This document shows positions 44,003-52,958 of a DNA stretch of 64,000 nucleotides, one piece after another. The notes under the pieces are model-generated. The model searched no databases. It was not told where the DNA came from and saw nothing but the letters and a program-made list of their open reading frames with translations. The position numbers and the translations under genes are program-made. Position 1 is the stretch's first letter, and the number at the start of each line of letters is the position of its first letter. Source of the DNA: Janthinobacterium sp. LM6 (GTDB taxonomy: Bacteria; Pseudomonadota; Gammaproteobacteria; Burkholderiales; Burkholderiaceae_D); NCBI RefSeq assembly GCF_002002885.1, contig NZ_CP019510.1, positions 3,348,001-3,412,000 on the forward strand, in the 5' to 3' direction.

Positions 44003-45532
44003 TTAGAATTGCATGGTGAGCGTGGCGCTGACGCCGTTTTCGCGGTAGTCGCCGCCGCGGTTGCTGGCGTGCCGCGTGTGCCGCACGTCGATGCTGGCCG
44101 TCATGTCCGGCTGCAGGATGCGCGTGTAGCCGGCCGTCAGGGTGATGTTGTTGTCGCGCCGGGGCGCGCTCAGCGAACGCACGCCGGCGTAGCCGGCATT
44201 GACATTGACGGTGGTGCGCGAATTGGCTTGCCAGCCCCAGCCCAGGTTGGCGCCGACCTGGCGCGTGCGGTCTTCGCTGCCGAATTCCACGCCGGGCAGC
44301 AAGCCGCTGTCGATGCCGCTGGCCGTTTGCGCCGTGCGGTCGACGGCCGTGACGCCGACGATCATCGTGCTTTTCGCCGTGGCGCGCGCCATCGTCAGCT
44401 TCAGCTGCTTTTGCAGGAAATAGCGGTGGCTGAAGTAATTGATGGCGCCCCGTTCCGGTCCCAGGCTGTTGGCGTAGCGCAGGAAGGCATCGATGCGCAA
44501 GCGCCGGTCGCGCGCATTGGGAAAGATGCCGCGCCACAATTGATCGAGCAGCCGGCCCGCATCGCGGTCGCCCAGGCGCGAAAACTGCGTCGGCATGGTG
44601 GTGATGTTTTCGCTGTAGCTCAGCTGCCAATTGGTATGGCGCTGCAGGAAGGTGGCGTCCAGGCTGTAGGTGGTGCCGAAGAAGCGCTTGCCCGTGCTGA
44701 AGGCCACGCTGGTACGCGGCGACGGCGTCCACACGCCGCCCAGCGACCAGAAGCGGCCCGCCGGCGCCTTGCCGCTGGTCGACAGATAGCCTTCCTTTTC
44801 CATGCCGCCGCTGGCCGTGGCCGCCCACTTGCTGCTGAAGGGATAGCGCAAGCCCGCGCTGCTGCGCTGCATGCGCACGGGCGCCAGCTTGCTGTCCTGC
44901 GTGCGGCGCACGTCGTGGCTGGCGTTCCAGGTCCAGCCCTTGCCGCGCGGCTCGCCGTTGAGCAGCAACTCCATTTCATCGCTGTGCACGGAGAGCAGGT
45001 CGCCGCCGCTGTCGACCGTGTTGCGCGTGTAGCGCAGCTCGGCCGCGGCCAGGCCGCGGAAACGGTGGCGCAGGTAGGGGCTGATGCCCGTTGTGCGCAC
45101 GGTGCTGGCATTGTCCGTGTCGGGCAGGTCGTCGATCAGTTGCGGGCCGAATGGCGAGATGTTGCGCCGGCTCACGCTGGCGTCCGCATCGATGAAGAAC
45201 CAGTCCTGCACCAGCTCGGCGTCGGCCGAGGCGCGCAGTTCGTGGGTATCCGTATCGGCGCGCTGCCCCGACAGGTATTTGCGCCAGCTGTAGTCGAGGT
45301 GCACGCGCAGGCGGGGACCCGTGCCGATGAGGGCGATGGCGGGCGCGATTTCCGTGATGAAGTCCGATTGCGCCTGGCCGGACGGTGCGCGCAAGGCATT
45401 GTCCGTATAGCTTTCGCGCAGGCGCAGCGACGGTTTCACCAGCCAGTCGACGGCGCCGGCCGGCAGGGGCAGCAGCAGGGACAGGAACGGCAGCAGCGGC
45501 AGCGGAACCCGGCCGCTAGTCGTAATAGCCAT
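44003..45532 (-). CDS. TIGR03016-type PEP-CTERM-associated outer-membrane beta-barrel protein
   Basis: A 509-residue protein with a signal peptide (hydrophobic about residues 8-26, cleaved near AGA) followed by about 20 amphipathic beta-strands with alternating aromatic residues. It ends in a C-terminal Phe (TLTMQF), as outer-membrane barrels do. The N-terminal PSLRLRESYTDN and later RRRDNNITLTAGYTRIL-like stretches fit the family linked to exosortase A loci. It is probably an outer-membrane secretion or anchoring component for the polysaccharide. It overlaps the kinase gene by 17 bases. Confidence 0.87.
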   Translation of the reverse strand: MAITTSGRVPLPLLPFLSLLLPLPAGAVDWLVKPSLRLRESYTDNALRAPSGQAQSDFITEIAPAIALIGTGPRLRVHLDYSWRKYLSGQRADTDTHELRASADAELVQDWFFIDADASVSRRNISPFGPQLIDDLPDTDNASTVRTTGISPYLRHRFRGLAAAELRYTRNTVDSGGDLLSVHSDEMELLLNGEPRGKGWTWNASHDVRRTQDSKLAPVRMQRSSAGLRYPFSSKWAATASGGMEKEGYLSTSGKAPAGRFWSLGGVWTPSPRTSVAFSTGKRFFGTTYSLDATFLQRHTNWQLSYSENITTMPTQFSRLGDRDAGRLLDQLWRGIFPNARDRRLRIDAFLRYANSLGPERGAINYFSHRYFLQKQLKLTMARATAKSTMIVGVTAVDRTAQTASGIDSGLLPGVEFGSEDRTRQVGANLGWGWQANSRTTVNVNAGYAGVRSLSAPRRDNNITLTAGYTRILQPDMTASIDVRHTRHASNRGGDYRENGVSATLTMQF

Positions 45533-46349
45533 AGCCGTAGTAGTCGTTGCCGGGGAACGATTTGGTCTTGTTGTAGATCAAATGAATGTGTTCGCACGAC
45601 TCGATCTGGCGCAGCGCTTCCTTGACGGCGTGCTGCGTCGTCGTTTCCGCCTCGACTACCATCACCACTTGCCCCATCTGCCCGACCAGCGCGTGCGCCT
45701 CGCTGGTGATCAGCAGGGGCGGCGAATCGAAGATGACGACGCGGTCGCTGTAGCGGCTGGCAATTTCCGCCAGCAGGCGGCTCATGGCGCGGCTGGCCAG
45801 CAATTCCGTCGCATGCTTGTTGCTGCGCCCGGCGGGCAGGATGCTCAGGTTGGCCACGTTGGTTTTCAGGATCACGTCGCCCATGGCCAGTTGCGGGTCG
45901 AGCAGCACGTCCATCAGCCCCGGCTCCGGCGGCAGGCCCAGCACTTTCAGCACGGACGGGCGCGCCACGTCGGCATCGACCAGCAGCACCGTGATATCCA
46001 TTTCCATGGCGATGCTCATGGCCAGGTTGACGGCGCAGTAGGTCTTGCCTTCGCCCGGCATGGCGCTGGTGACGACGATCAGGTTGCCGTGGCGGATGGC
46101 CTCGGCGCCGCTGGCGCGCGCCTGGCGCAGCAGCGGGCGCTTGATGATGCGGAAATCCTCGGCCACCGAGCTGCGTCCGCCTTCCTGCGTGAGCATGCCT
46201 TGCTCCGCCAGCCGGGCCAGGTTCAGGGGACGGTACTGGGGCGACCGGGCCGCGTCCGCGCTATCCGGGCCCGCCGCAACGTAGGGCACGCCGGCCTCGG
46301 CCACGCCCAGTATCGTCGGTTCCTGCTTGCCGCTGTCCTTGCTGCTCAT
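45516..46349 (-). CDS. XrtA-associated tyrosine autokinase
   Basis: A 277-residue bacterial tyrosine kinase of the stand-alone cytosolic (CpsD/EpsG) type (TIGR03018). Walker A SAMPGEGKT is at residues 95-103, Walker A' LLVDADVARP follows (about 122-131), and VVIFDSPPLL is Walker B. The C-terminus is a tyrosine cluster (five Tyr in residues 270-276, DYYGYGYYD), the autophosphorylation tail. It controls the chain-length determinant encoded just upstream (16-base gap) and so sets polymer length and export. Confidence 0.93.
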   Translation of the reverse strand: MSSKDSGKQEPTILGVAEAGVPYVAAGPDSADAARSPQYRPLNLARLAEQGMLTQEGGRSSVAEDFRIIKRPLLRQARASGAEAIRHGNLIVVTSAMPGEGKTYCAVNLAMSIAMEMDITVLLVDADVARPSVLKVLGLPPEPGLMDVLLDPQLAMGDVILKTNVANLSILPAGRSNKHATELLASRAMSRLLAEIASRYSDRVVIFDSPPLLITSEAHALVGQMGQVVMVVEAETTTQHAVKEALRQIESCEHIHLIYNKTKSFPGNDYYGYGYYD

Positions 46350-46365
46350 CGTCGCTCCCCGGGAT

Positions 46366-47895
46366 CTAGAATTTCAGCAGCGCGGCCGTCATGACCCCGC
46401 CGTACAGCACGAACAGGCTGCCCAGGCAGGCGCCGAAGCCGTAGCGTGCGCGGCGGCGGCGCACCTGCTGCAGCGCCGTCCAGTTCATCGATACCGTGCC
46501 CAGCACGTTCAAGCCCGTGGCGTCGCGCAGTTCGGCGGGGCTGAGGAAGGTGGGACGCACCTGGCTGATGAGCAAGGCCGCGGCGACGCCGGCCACCAGG
46601 GCCGCGCCCAGCGCCGCGGAAAACAGCAGCGGGCGGTTCGGGCCGACGGGCGCATATTGCACCGTGGGCGGGTCGATGATCTTGAAGGCCATCATCTCCG
46701 TGGTGGAACTGAGTTCGCCCGACAGCTTGGCCGCTTCGCGCCGGCCGATCAGCTTTTCATAGTTTTCCTTGTTGATGATGTAGTCGCGGTTCAGCTGCGC
46801 CAGCTGCGATTCCACCTCGGGCACGGCAGTGCTCTGCGCCAGCAGGCGTTCATTGCGCGCGTTGTATTCCTGCACCCGGGCCTTGATGGCGGCCACCTTG
46901 GCGTCCGCATCCGTCAGCGCCACCTTCAGCTGCTGCAGCATGGGGCTGTAGTTCTTGCCCGGGTCGCCGGCCGCCGTTTTCAGCTTGCTTTCCTCGATCT
47001 TGCGTTCTTCCAGCTGGGCAATGAGGCGCTTCGAGGCGATGATGTCGGGGTGCAGTTCCGTAAATTGCATGCGCAGGCTGTCGAGGTTCTTGTTGAGCGA
47101 GGCGATGCGCTCGTCGAGTTCGGGATTCGCGATGGCCGATGCGTTCGGCTCCAGGTCGAGCACGGGCTCGTCGCCTTCGATCTGGCTCTGGATGGCCTTG
47201 CGCGCCTGTTCCGCTTCGACCAGTTCCAGCTTGGCATTGTTCAGGCTATCGGACGACATCTGCAGCTGGCTGCCATAGTCGATGCCCTGGCGCGGCAGCA
47301 GCAGCGTGTTGCGGATCTTGAATTCCTTCACGAGGTTTTCCGCCGCGCTCAGCTTGTCCTCGTAATTCTTGATCTGCTCGTCGATGAATTGCACCGCCTT
47401 TTGCGAATCGCCTTTTTTCCCCTGGAAACTGCCTTCGACAAAGATGGTGAGCAGGCTTTGCACCACGTCGCGCACCAGCTTCGGGTCGCGCCCGCTGTAG
47501 CTGATCGTGTAGATGTCATACGCGTTGGTGCCCGTGATCTTGATGCGGCTCATCAAATCGTCGAGCTGGGCCTCGTGTTCGCGCACGGTCTTCGAATCGA
47601 GGTCGAGGTCGACCATGCGCATGACGCGCTCCACGTTCGGGCGGCTGAGCAGGGTGCGGCTCATGATGGCCACCTGCTGTTCCGTGTTCGGCACGCTGGT
47701 CATGCCGGCCATCAGCGGCTTGAGGATGGTTTGCGTATCGACAAACACGCGCGCCGACGTCTGGAAGTCGTCGGGCAGGGTGATCACCTTGATGAAGCCG
47801 ACGACGGCCACCAGCCACGCCACCAGCACCGCATGCCAGCGGTACTTCCAGATGCCTTTCAGGCTGGAAAGCAATTGCTGTATCAATACTTCCAT
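46366..47895 (-). CDS. XrtA system polysaccharide chain-length determinant (Wzz-like)
   Basis: A 509-residue inner-membrane protein with two flanking helices (about residues 20-40 and 430-450) and a long periplasmic coiled-coil domain between them (TIGR03007 type). A third hydrophobic helix near the end extends the usual Wzz layout. It partners with the kinase downstream. The ATG at 47895 is supported by AAGGAAG five bases upstream. The longer frame to 48039 runs into the divergent promoter region. It opens the 12-gene minus operon ending at 31125. Confidence 0.92.
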   Translation of the reverse strand: MEVLIQQLLSSLKGIWKYRWHAVLVAWLVAVVGFIKVITLPDDFQTSARVFVDTQTILKPLMAGMTSVPNTEQQVAIMSRTLLSRPNVERVMRMVDLDLDSKTVREHEAQLDDLMSRIKITGTNAYDIYTISYSGRDPKLVRDVVQSLLTIFVEGSFQGKKGDSQKAVQFIDEQIKNYEDKLSAAENLVKEFKIRNTLLLPRQGIDYGSQLQMSSDSLNNAKLELVEAEQARKAIQSQIEGDEPVLDLEPNASAIANPELDERIASLNKNLDSLRMQFTELHPDIIASKRLIAQLEERKIEESKLKTAAGDPGKNYSPMLQQLKVALTDADAKVAAIKARVQEYNARNERLLAQSTAVPEVESQLAQLNRDYIINKENYEKLIGRREAAKLSGELSSTTEMMAFKIIDPPTVQYAPVGPNRPLLFSAALGAALVAGVAAALLISQVRPTFLSPAELRDATGLNVLGTVSMNWTALQQVRRRRARYGFGACLGSLFVLYGGVMTAALLKF

Positions 47896-48025
47896 GTCGC
47901 TTCCTTCAGGTGACGGTGCTGCACGGTCGATGGGCTGGCGACGGCGTCTTGCAAGAAATGCTTGCCTGTTGAGTAAGCAAAGTATAGGGCGGCTGGGAGG
48001 CAAAATTTCCCAAGATGATTGCTTC

Positions 48026-48067
48026 TTGATACGCCTCAAGGTTGACTTGCCGGGTTTTAATAATCAT
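48026..48067 (+). promoter_or_regulatory. Fnr-type box and -10 before the export gene
   Basis: TTGAT-ACGC-CTCAA at 48026-48039 matches the Fnr/Anr consensus at nine of ten positions. AATCAT at 48062-48067 is the same hexamer, at the same 22-base gap, as in the promoter at 9317. It points at the export gene (48139). On the minus strand TATACT (47986-47981) is a good -10 for the chain-length operon, about 40 bases from the box, a distance nearer to class I. Confidence 0.62.
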
Positions 48068-48138
48068 AGGAAGTTCGCGGCCCAGGCTGGTTCTGCGGGG
48101 CCGGCCATGGACGCGCCATCGACTCGAAGAGGCTCCGC

Positions 48139-48762
48139 ATGAATCCGTTTCGCCGTGCATTTGTCTGCAATACGCTGGGCCTGGCCTTGGCCGCCGGCCT
48201 GCTGGGCGCCTGCCGCACGTCCCATCCGCTGGCGCCCTCCGACGACAGCGCGCCCATGCACGACTACCTGATCGGACCTGGCGACTCCGTCAACATCATC
48301 GTCTGGCGCAACCCGGAAGTGTCGCTGACGGTGGCCGTGCGGCCGGACGGCAAGATCACCACGCCGCTGGTCGAGGATTTGCCCGCCAGCGGCAAGACCT
48401 CGACCCAGCTGGCGCGCGACATAGAGCAAGCGTTGGGCAAGTTCATCCAGCAGCCCGTGGTAACGGTCATCGTCACCAATTTCTCGGGCCCGTATGGCGA
48501 GCAGATCCGGGTTATCGGCGAGGCGGCCAAGCCGCAGGCGCTGCCGTACCGGCTGGGCATGTCGCTGATGGACGTGCTCATCGCCGTGGGCGGCATCACC
48601 GATTTTGCGGCCGGCAACAAGGCCAGCATTATCCGCATGCGCGAAGGCAACCAGCAGCAGCTGGGCGTGCGCCTCGACGACCTGCTGAAGAATGGCGATA
48701 TTTCCGCCAACGTCATGATGCGCCCGGGCGACGTGCTGCTGATACCGGAGAGCTTCTTTTAA
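48139..48762 (+). CDS. XrtA system polysaccharide export lipoprotein
   Basis: A 207-residue outer-membrane lipoprotein of the Wza/OPX family (TIGR03027 type). It has a signal peptide with lipobox LLGAC (Cys25), the polysaccharide-export motif YLIGPGDSVNIIVWRNPEVS and a SLBB domain (PYGEQIRVIGEAAKPQALPY). It forms the periplasmic ring and channel for polymer secretion. It is short, as OPX proteins without the C-terminal helix are; the neighbouring outer-membrane barrel (44003) may supply the pore. It is divergent from the chain-length operon, sharing a 243-base promoter region. Confidence 0.92.
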   Translation: MNPFRRAFVCNTLGLALAAGLLGACRTSHPLAPSDDSAPMHDYLIGPGDSVNIIVWRNPEVSLTVAVRPDGKITTPLVEDLPASGKTSTQLARDIEQALGKFIQQPVVTVIVTNFSGPYGEQIRVIGEAAKPQALPYRLGMSLMDVLIAVGGITDFAAGNKASIIRMREGNQQQLGVRLDDLLKNGDISANVMMRPGDVLLIPESFF

Positions 48763-48962
48763 CAGCGGACTCGGCAATATCAAAACAGCATTTATATTTG
48801 TCATTTTGTACTTGCGGGCAAATTTCAGCATGCAATTTTGCTATTAAATAGCATATTTCTTCTGTTTTTTTTGCCTGGCGCGGGAACTTCTCCAGTTTTT
48901 CTCTTGTCACAAGGCATTGGCTTCAGTCCGTCTCGACGGCAGCCGATGAACGTGAGGACAAG

Positions 48963-49709
48963 ATGAGCTTTGAAGATGAACCCATAATTTCCTTCGACAC
49001 GCCGGGCAATTTCAGTGACATGGTGGTGGGCGAGGGGCAGATCGACCCGGCCATGGAGCATGAGCTCGACCTGCAGCGCTTTCATATCCGCATGGCCAAT
49101 TCGCGCGGCCGGCGCGAGGCGGCCAGTTTGCTGATCCGCAAGATGTACGGCTGGCGCGGCTATGCCGTCGATCCCGGCATCGCGCATGCCCTGAATAAAA
49201 TCACGCTGTTTGCGGAAACGGCCGGCACCACGGTCGGCACCATGACCCTGTGCCTCGACAATGACGAGACCGGCTTGCCGGCCGATGACAACTTCCGCGA
49301 CAAGCTCGACGTCCTGCGCGAGGAAGGCCGGCGTCTGTGCGAACCGTCGCGCCTGGCCATCGACAAGGGGGTGAGCAAGCGCGTGTTCGCGGCGCTGATT
49401 CATATCTCTTATATCTATGCCCACAATATTCACGGCTTTACGGATTACGTGATCGAAGTCAACCCGCGCCACGTGGTGTTTTACAAGCGCATGCTGGGTT
49501 TCCAGGACTTCGGCGGCGAGCGCGAGTGCACGCGCGTGGGGGCGCCGGCCGTGCTGCTACGGCTGGACCTCGATTACATGGGGGCCCAGATCCGTAAATA
49601 CGGTGGCCTGATGGAACAGCATGGGGGTGAACGGTCGTTTTACCCCTTTTTTTTTCCGACATGGGATGAGCCTGGCATTACGGACCGGCTGAGGCAGGGG
49701 CGCAACTGA
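48963..49709 (+). CDS. FeeM-like N-acyl amino acid synthase domain protein
   Basis: A 248-residue GNAT-fold acyltransferase with the FeeM (long-chain N-acyl amino acid synthase) pattern: RREAASLLIRKMYGWRGYA, TMTLCLDND, EPSRLAIDKG and the late IEVNPRHVVFYKRMLGF. FeeM proteins use acyl-ACP as donor and are known to be linked with PEP-CTERM/exosortase loci. A 200-base AT-rich region lies upstream, with palindromes at 48839-48851 (GCTATT-A-AATAGC) and 48903-48913. The likely donor carrier is the ACP at 8234 (inference). It is convergent with the protease gene, four bases apart. Confidence 0.82.
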   Translation: MSFEDEPIISFDTPGNFSDMVVGEGQIDPAMEHELDLQRFHIRMANSRGRREAASLLIRKMYGWRGYAVDPGIAHALNKITLFAETAGTTVGTMTLCLDNDETGLPADDNFRDKLDVLREEGRRLCEPSRLAIDKGVSKRVFAALIHISYIYAHNIHGFTDYVIEVNPRHVVFYKRMLGFQDFGGERECTRVGAPAVLLRLDLDYMGAQIRKYGGLMEQHGGERSFYPFFFPTWDEPGITDRLRQGRN

Positions 49710-49713
49710 TCAC

Positions 49714-50478
49714 TCATTTGTTTTTCAGCAAGAGCGTCTGCATGTAGCTGCCCGGAATCGCGTAAGTGATGCCGCTCGGGGCGCTGATGGCCGCCTCCTT
49801 GAGGCCCTTGACGTACACCATGTTGACGATGCCGTAGACGAGACCGGTCTCGGGATCGAACAGGGGGCTGCCGCTGCTGCCCGGATACGCCGTCGCGTCC
49901 AGCTGGAACACGGTGTAGGGCGCTTTTTGCAGCTGCGCCAGGCGCCGGATGTCGAGGCGCTGCGCGTTTTCGCTGGGCATGACCACCGGCGTCAGCGATG
50001 ACACGGTGGCGCGGTGCGTCACGTGGTGCAGTCCGAGCAAGGTGCCCAGCGGAAACCCTGTAAACGCCATGGCCTGGCCTTCGCGCACCGTGGCCGCGTC
50101 GCCCAGCGCCAGGGCGGGCAGGGGCGCGCCCGCCAGGCGCAGCAAGGCCAGGTCGTGTTCCGTGTCCAGCGCCTGGACCCTGGCGGGGCGAAATTGCGCC
50201 GCCTCGCCCTGGCCCGTGAGGATGCCGATGACTTCGTTCGGATTGGCGTCGAGCAGCTTCTGGATCACGTGGGCACAGGTCAGCACGCTCAAGCCGTCGC
50301 CCGTCACGAAACCCGTGCCGATGAAATTCATCGGCGGCGTGCGCGTCTTTTGCAGGCTGCCCACGCCGACGATCGATGGTTTGATGCGCGCGATGGTTTG
50401 CGCCAGCGGCGCGTCGGCGCGGCACGGCGCGCTGGCCAGGGCCAGGCAAAATAGCAGGGCGGAAAACAGGGCTGTCAT
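49714..50478 (-). CDS. Exported trypsin-like serine protease
   Basis: A 254-residue S1-type protease with a signal peptide (about 1-22). The triad is His70 (TCAHVI), Asp109 (TEHDLALL) and Ser202 (YPGSSGSP). It has no PDZ domain, so it is simpler than DegP. It begins in the stop of the polymerase gene (ATGA at 50475-50478) and ends the prsT operon. Its substrate may be an exosortase substrate or envelope protein; nothing in the sequence shows which. Confidence 0.85.
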   Translation of the reverse strand: MTALFSALLFCLALASAPCRADAPLAQTIARIKPSIVGVGSLQKTRTPPMNFIGTGFVTGDGLSVLTCAHVIQKLLDANPNEVIGILTGQGEAAQFRPARVQALDTEHDLALLRLAGAPLPALALGDAATVREGQAMAFTGFPLGTLLGLHHVTHRATVSSLTPVVMPSENAQRLDIRRLAQLQKAPYTVFQLDATAYPGSSGSPLFDPETGLVYGIVNMVYVKGLKEAAISAPSGITYAIPGSYMQTLLLKNK

Positions 50479-52955
50479 GGCGGCGCGCTTTCAAGGTGGG
50501 GAGGAGGCGGGGAGGGCGCGGGCTGCAGCAGCGCGCACAGCAGCATCAGATAGCACAGCAGGGCGAGGCGCGGCACGTCGAGCAGGCTGTCGAACAGGCC
50601 GACGACGAGAAAGCCCAGCAGGGCGGCGGCGCAGGCCAGCGCGCCCGGGTCGCCCCGCCCGGCGCGGCGCAGCAGGCGCAGGCCGGCCACGGCCAGCAGG
50701 GCCAGCAAGGACAGTGCGCCGCACCAGCCCGTTTCCACCAGCACATGCAGCGCCATGCTCTTGATATGCCACGGCAAGTGATGGTGGTCGCTGCTGAAAA
50801 ACCAGTAATTGTTAGCCTGCGTAAAATGGCCGTTGGCGATCAGTTCCTCGCCGCCGGGTGCGCGCAGGCTCAGGTTGTCGACGTCCAGCACGGACGAGGC
50901 GGCCGTGCCGCTGGCCGCCAGTTCCAGCTGCACGGGCGGGCGCAGCAGCCAGGCGCCCGTGCCCAGCCAGGCGCTGTCGAACGGCAGGTCATAGTGTTGC
51001 CAGGCCGCCGGCGCATTGCCGGGCGGGGGCGGGCGCAGGCGCAGGGGGATTTTCACGCAATTTTGTGCATACAGCAATTGCCGCTGGCACAGGCGCACCT
51101 GCAGCACGGGCATGGGGCCGCTTCTGCGCACGTCGAGCGCCAGGGTGTAGCGCGTGGCCGGCTGCACGCGCAGGCGTTGCAGCAGCCGCAGCAGTTCGCC
51201 ATAGCCGGCGCTGTAGCCGGGACTGGCCAGGCGCACATAATAATTGCCGGGCGCGCCCCTGTCCTCTGCATACGCGATGCTGGCCGGCACCTCGCGCCCC
51301 GGATTGTGCCAGTAATATGTGGCGGGAAAGCTGCCGCTGCCCATGCCGAACAGGCGGTCGCCCCAGTCGGGCGGCTGCATGGCCAGCACTTGCCGCCAGT
51401 GGCGCAAGCGGCCCTGCATGTCGAAGGCCGTGGTGGCGAAACGTTCGGTGGCGTAATAGCTGGCCGACACGGGGATGGCCAGCAACAGCAGGATGCCGGC
51501 CGCGCCCGCGATGCTCAGGCTGGCCCGGTCCAGCCGCCACAGCGGCGGGTGCAAGCGTCCGTTGCCCAGCATCAGCATGGCCAGCAGCACCACCAGGCCG
51601 GCCGGCGGCAGGGCGGCAGCACCGGCCCAGTGCCAGCCTATCCAGGCGAGATTGCATGCCAGCATGGTCCACGCCATCATCGCCAGGCCCAGCCTGGCTG
51701 GACCCTTGCCGCCGGCGCCGCCCGGCCACAGCGTGCCCGTCAGCAGCACGGCGGCCAGCAGGAACAGGAAATACGGGCCTTTCAGCCAGCCGGCCGTTGG
51801 CTGGCCGGCCGGTTCCGGCCACCAGGCGGCCAGCAGACCCTGCAGGCACAGCGCGCACAGCAGGCTGGCCGGCGCCAGGCGCCACGGCAGGGGCCGCGCG
51901 GCCAGCACGAAGCTGGCGGCGAGCAGGACGGCGGCGGCCAGCAAGCCCCGGTAGCCCGCCAGGCTGAACATGTACACGAGCAGGGCGGTGCCCAGGCCGG
52001 CCAGCAGCAGCTTGAGCAAGACGCCGCGCACAGGCGGGCGGCCGGGCGGGCGCCGCGCCGCGCCGGGCGGTGTCCGCAGGGCTTGCCACAAGGCCAGCAG
52101 CATGGCCGCCGCCAGGGCCGCGTACAAGCCCCGTGAAAAGGTGGTGAACGCCGCGTGCAGGGCCAGGGCCAGCAGCAGCAAGGCCAGCGCCGCCTGCCAG
52201 CGGCTGCGGGCGCGCGCCAGCCACAGCGCGGCAAACGGCAGGCTCAGGGCCAGGTAGCCGTCCAGCGCGGCGCCGCCCGTGTGCATGGCGGAAAACGGCG
52301 CCGTGATGCGGTAGTCGCTCGACAGGTTCAGCAGGCCGGGAAACACGGCCCGTTCCCACAGGGCGAACAGGGACACCATGGCCAGCCCGGCCAGCATGCC
52401 CGGCAGCGCGTAGCGGCGCAGGGCGTGCGGACTCGCGTCGCGCAGCAGCAGCGGCAGCAGCAGCATGCTCCAGGCCCAGGCTTTGCCCAACCGCAAACTG
52501 TTGTAGGGGCTCAAATAATTATCCCAGGCATTCAGGTCGAGCGGCGCCCGCGGCAGGAGGCCGCGCAGCAGCGCCGCCAGCCAGGCCAGGCTGCACAGCA
52601 GCAAACATAGGCGGGCGGCGGGCGACAGCCGCGCCGCTGCCGGCTGGCCTGGTCCGCCCAGGCGCCAATAGCCGCAGGCCACCGTCAGCATCAGCAGCAC
52701 GTCGATTTCTTCGAGGAAGAACCAGCCCGTCCACGGCGCCAGGTCCAGCACGGGCAGCAGGGCGGGCACGCAGAACAGCCAGCAGGCGGGGCGCCAGCAC
52801 AGCAGCAGGAAATACGCGGGCAGCAGGATGGCAAACAGCAGGCCGGGCCAGCCGTGGCCCAGCGGATAATGGCGCAGGGCCAGCACGCAGGCCGCGCCCG
52901 CCAGCAGGGCCAGCGGCCGCGCCGCCGCGCCGGGCATGGCCGCTTGCACAGCCAT
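50475..52955 (-). CDS. O-antigen-ligase-family polymerase with extra periplasmic domain
   Basis: An 826-residue polytopic protein (about 12 helices) of the Wzy/WaaL superfamily. The helices run to about residue 510. Residues about 560-705 form a non-membrane, beta-rich stretch inside the large periplasmic loop, with features of a jelly-roll carbohydrate-binding domain (VLDVDNLSL, EELIANGHF). The usual loop motif then appears (LPWHIKSMALHVLVETGWCG) with final helices. It may polymerise or ligate the glycan. It is much longer than the ligase at 15083. It lies three bases after prsT. Confidence 0.82.
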   Translation of the reverse strand: MAVQAAMPGAAARPLALLAGAACVLALRHYPLGHGWPGLLFAILLPAYFLLLCWRPACWLFCVPALLPVLDLAPWTGWFFLEEIDVLLMLTVACGYWRLGGPGQPAAARLSPAARLCLLLCSLAWLAALLRGLLPRAPLDLNAWDNYLSPYNSLRLGKAWAWSMLLLPLLLRDASPHALRRYALPGMLAGLAMVSLFALWERAVFPGLLNLSSDYRITAPFSAMHTGGAALDGYLALSLPFAALWLARARSRWQAALALLLLALALHAAFTTFSRGLYAALAAAMLLALWQALRTPPGAARRPPGRPPVRGVLLKLLLAGLGTALLVYMFSLAGYRGLLAAAVLLAASFVLAARPLPWRLAPASLLCALCLQGLLAAWWPEPAGQPTAGWLKGPYFLFLLAAVLLTGTLWPGGAGGKGPARLGLAMMAWTMLACNLAWIGWHWAGAAALPPAGLVVLLAMLMLGNGRLHPPLWRLDRASLSIAGAAGILLLLAIPVSASYYATERFATTAFDMQGRLRHWRQVLAMQPPDWGDRLFGMGSGSFPATYYWHNPGREVPASIAYAEDRGAPGNYYVRLASPGYSAGYGELLRLLQRLRVQPATRYTLALDVRRSGPMPVLQVRLCQRQLLYAQNCVKIPLRLRPPPPGNAPAAWQHYDLPFDSAWLGTGAWLLRPPVQLELAASGTAASSVLDVDNLSLRAPGGEELIANGHFTQANNYWFFSSDHHHLPWHIKSMALHVLVETGWCGALSLLALLAVAGLRLLRRAGRGDPGALACAAALLGFLVVGLFDSLLDVPRLALLCYLMLLCALLQPAPSPPPPHLESAPP

Positions 52956-52958
52956 GGC

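Noticed and set aside
47896..48138. Sigma-54 promoter for EPS genes
   Set aside because: TGGC and TTGC elements are present but the GG-to-GC spacing is wrong (12 or 8 instead of 10).
48839..48858. Rho-independent terminator after the export gene
   Set aside because: GCTATT-A-AATAGC is followed by T runs, but the stem is AT-rich and unstable. It is more likely a protein site or chance.
50496..52136. A 546-codon plus-strand open frame
   Set aside because: Antisense to the polymerase gene, with Gln/His/Ala-rich text and no domain. A shadow of codon bias.
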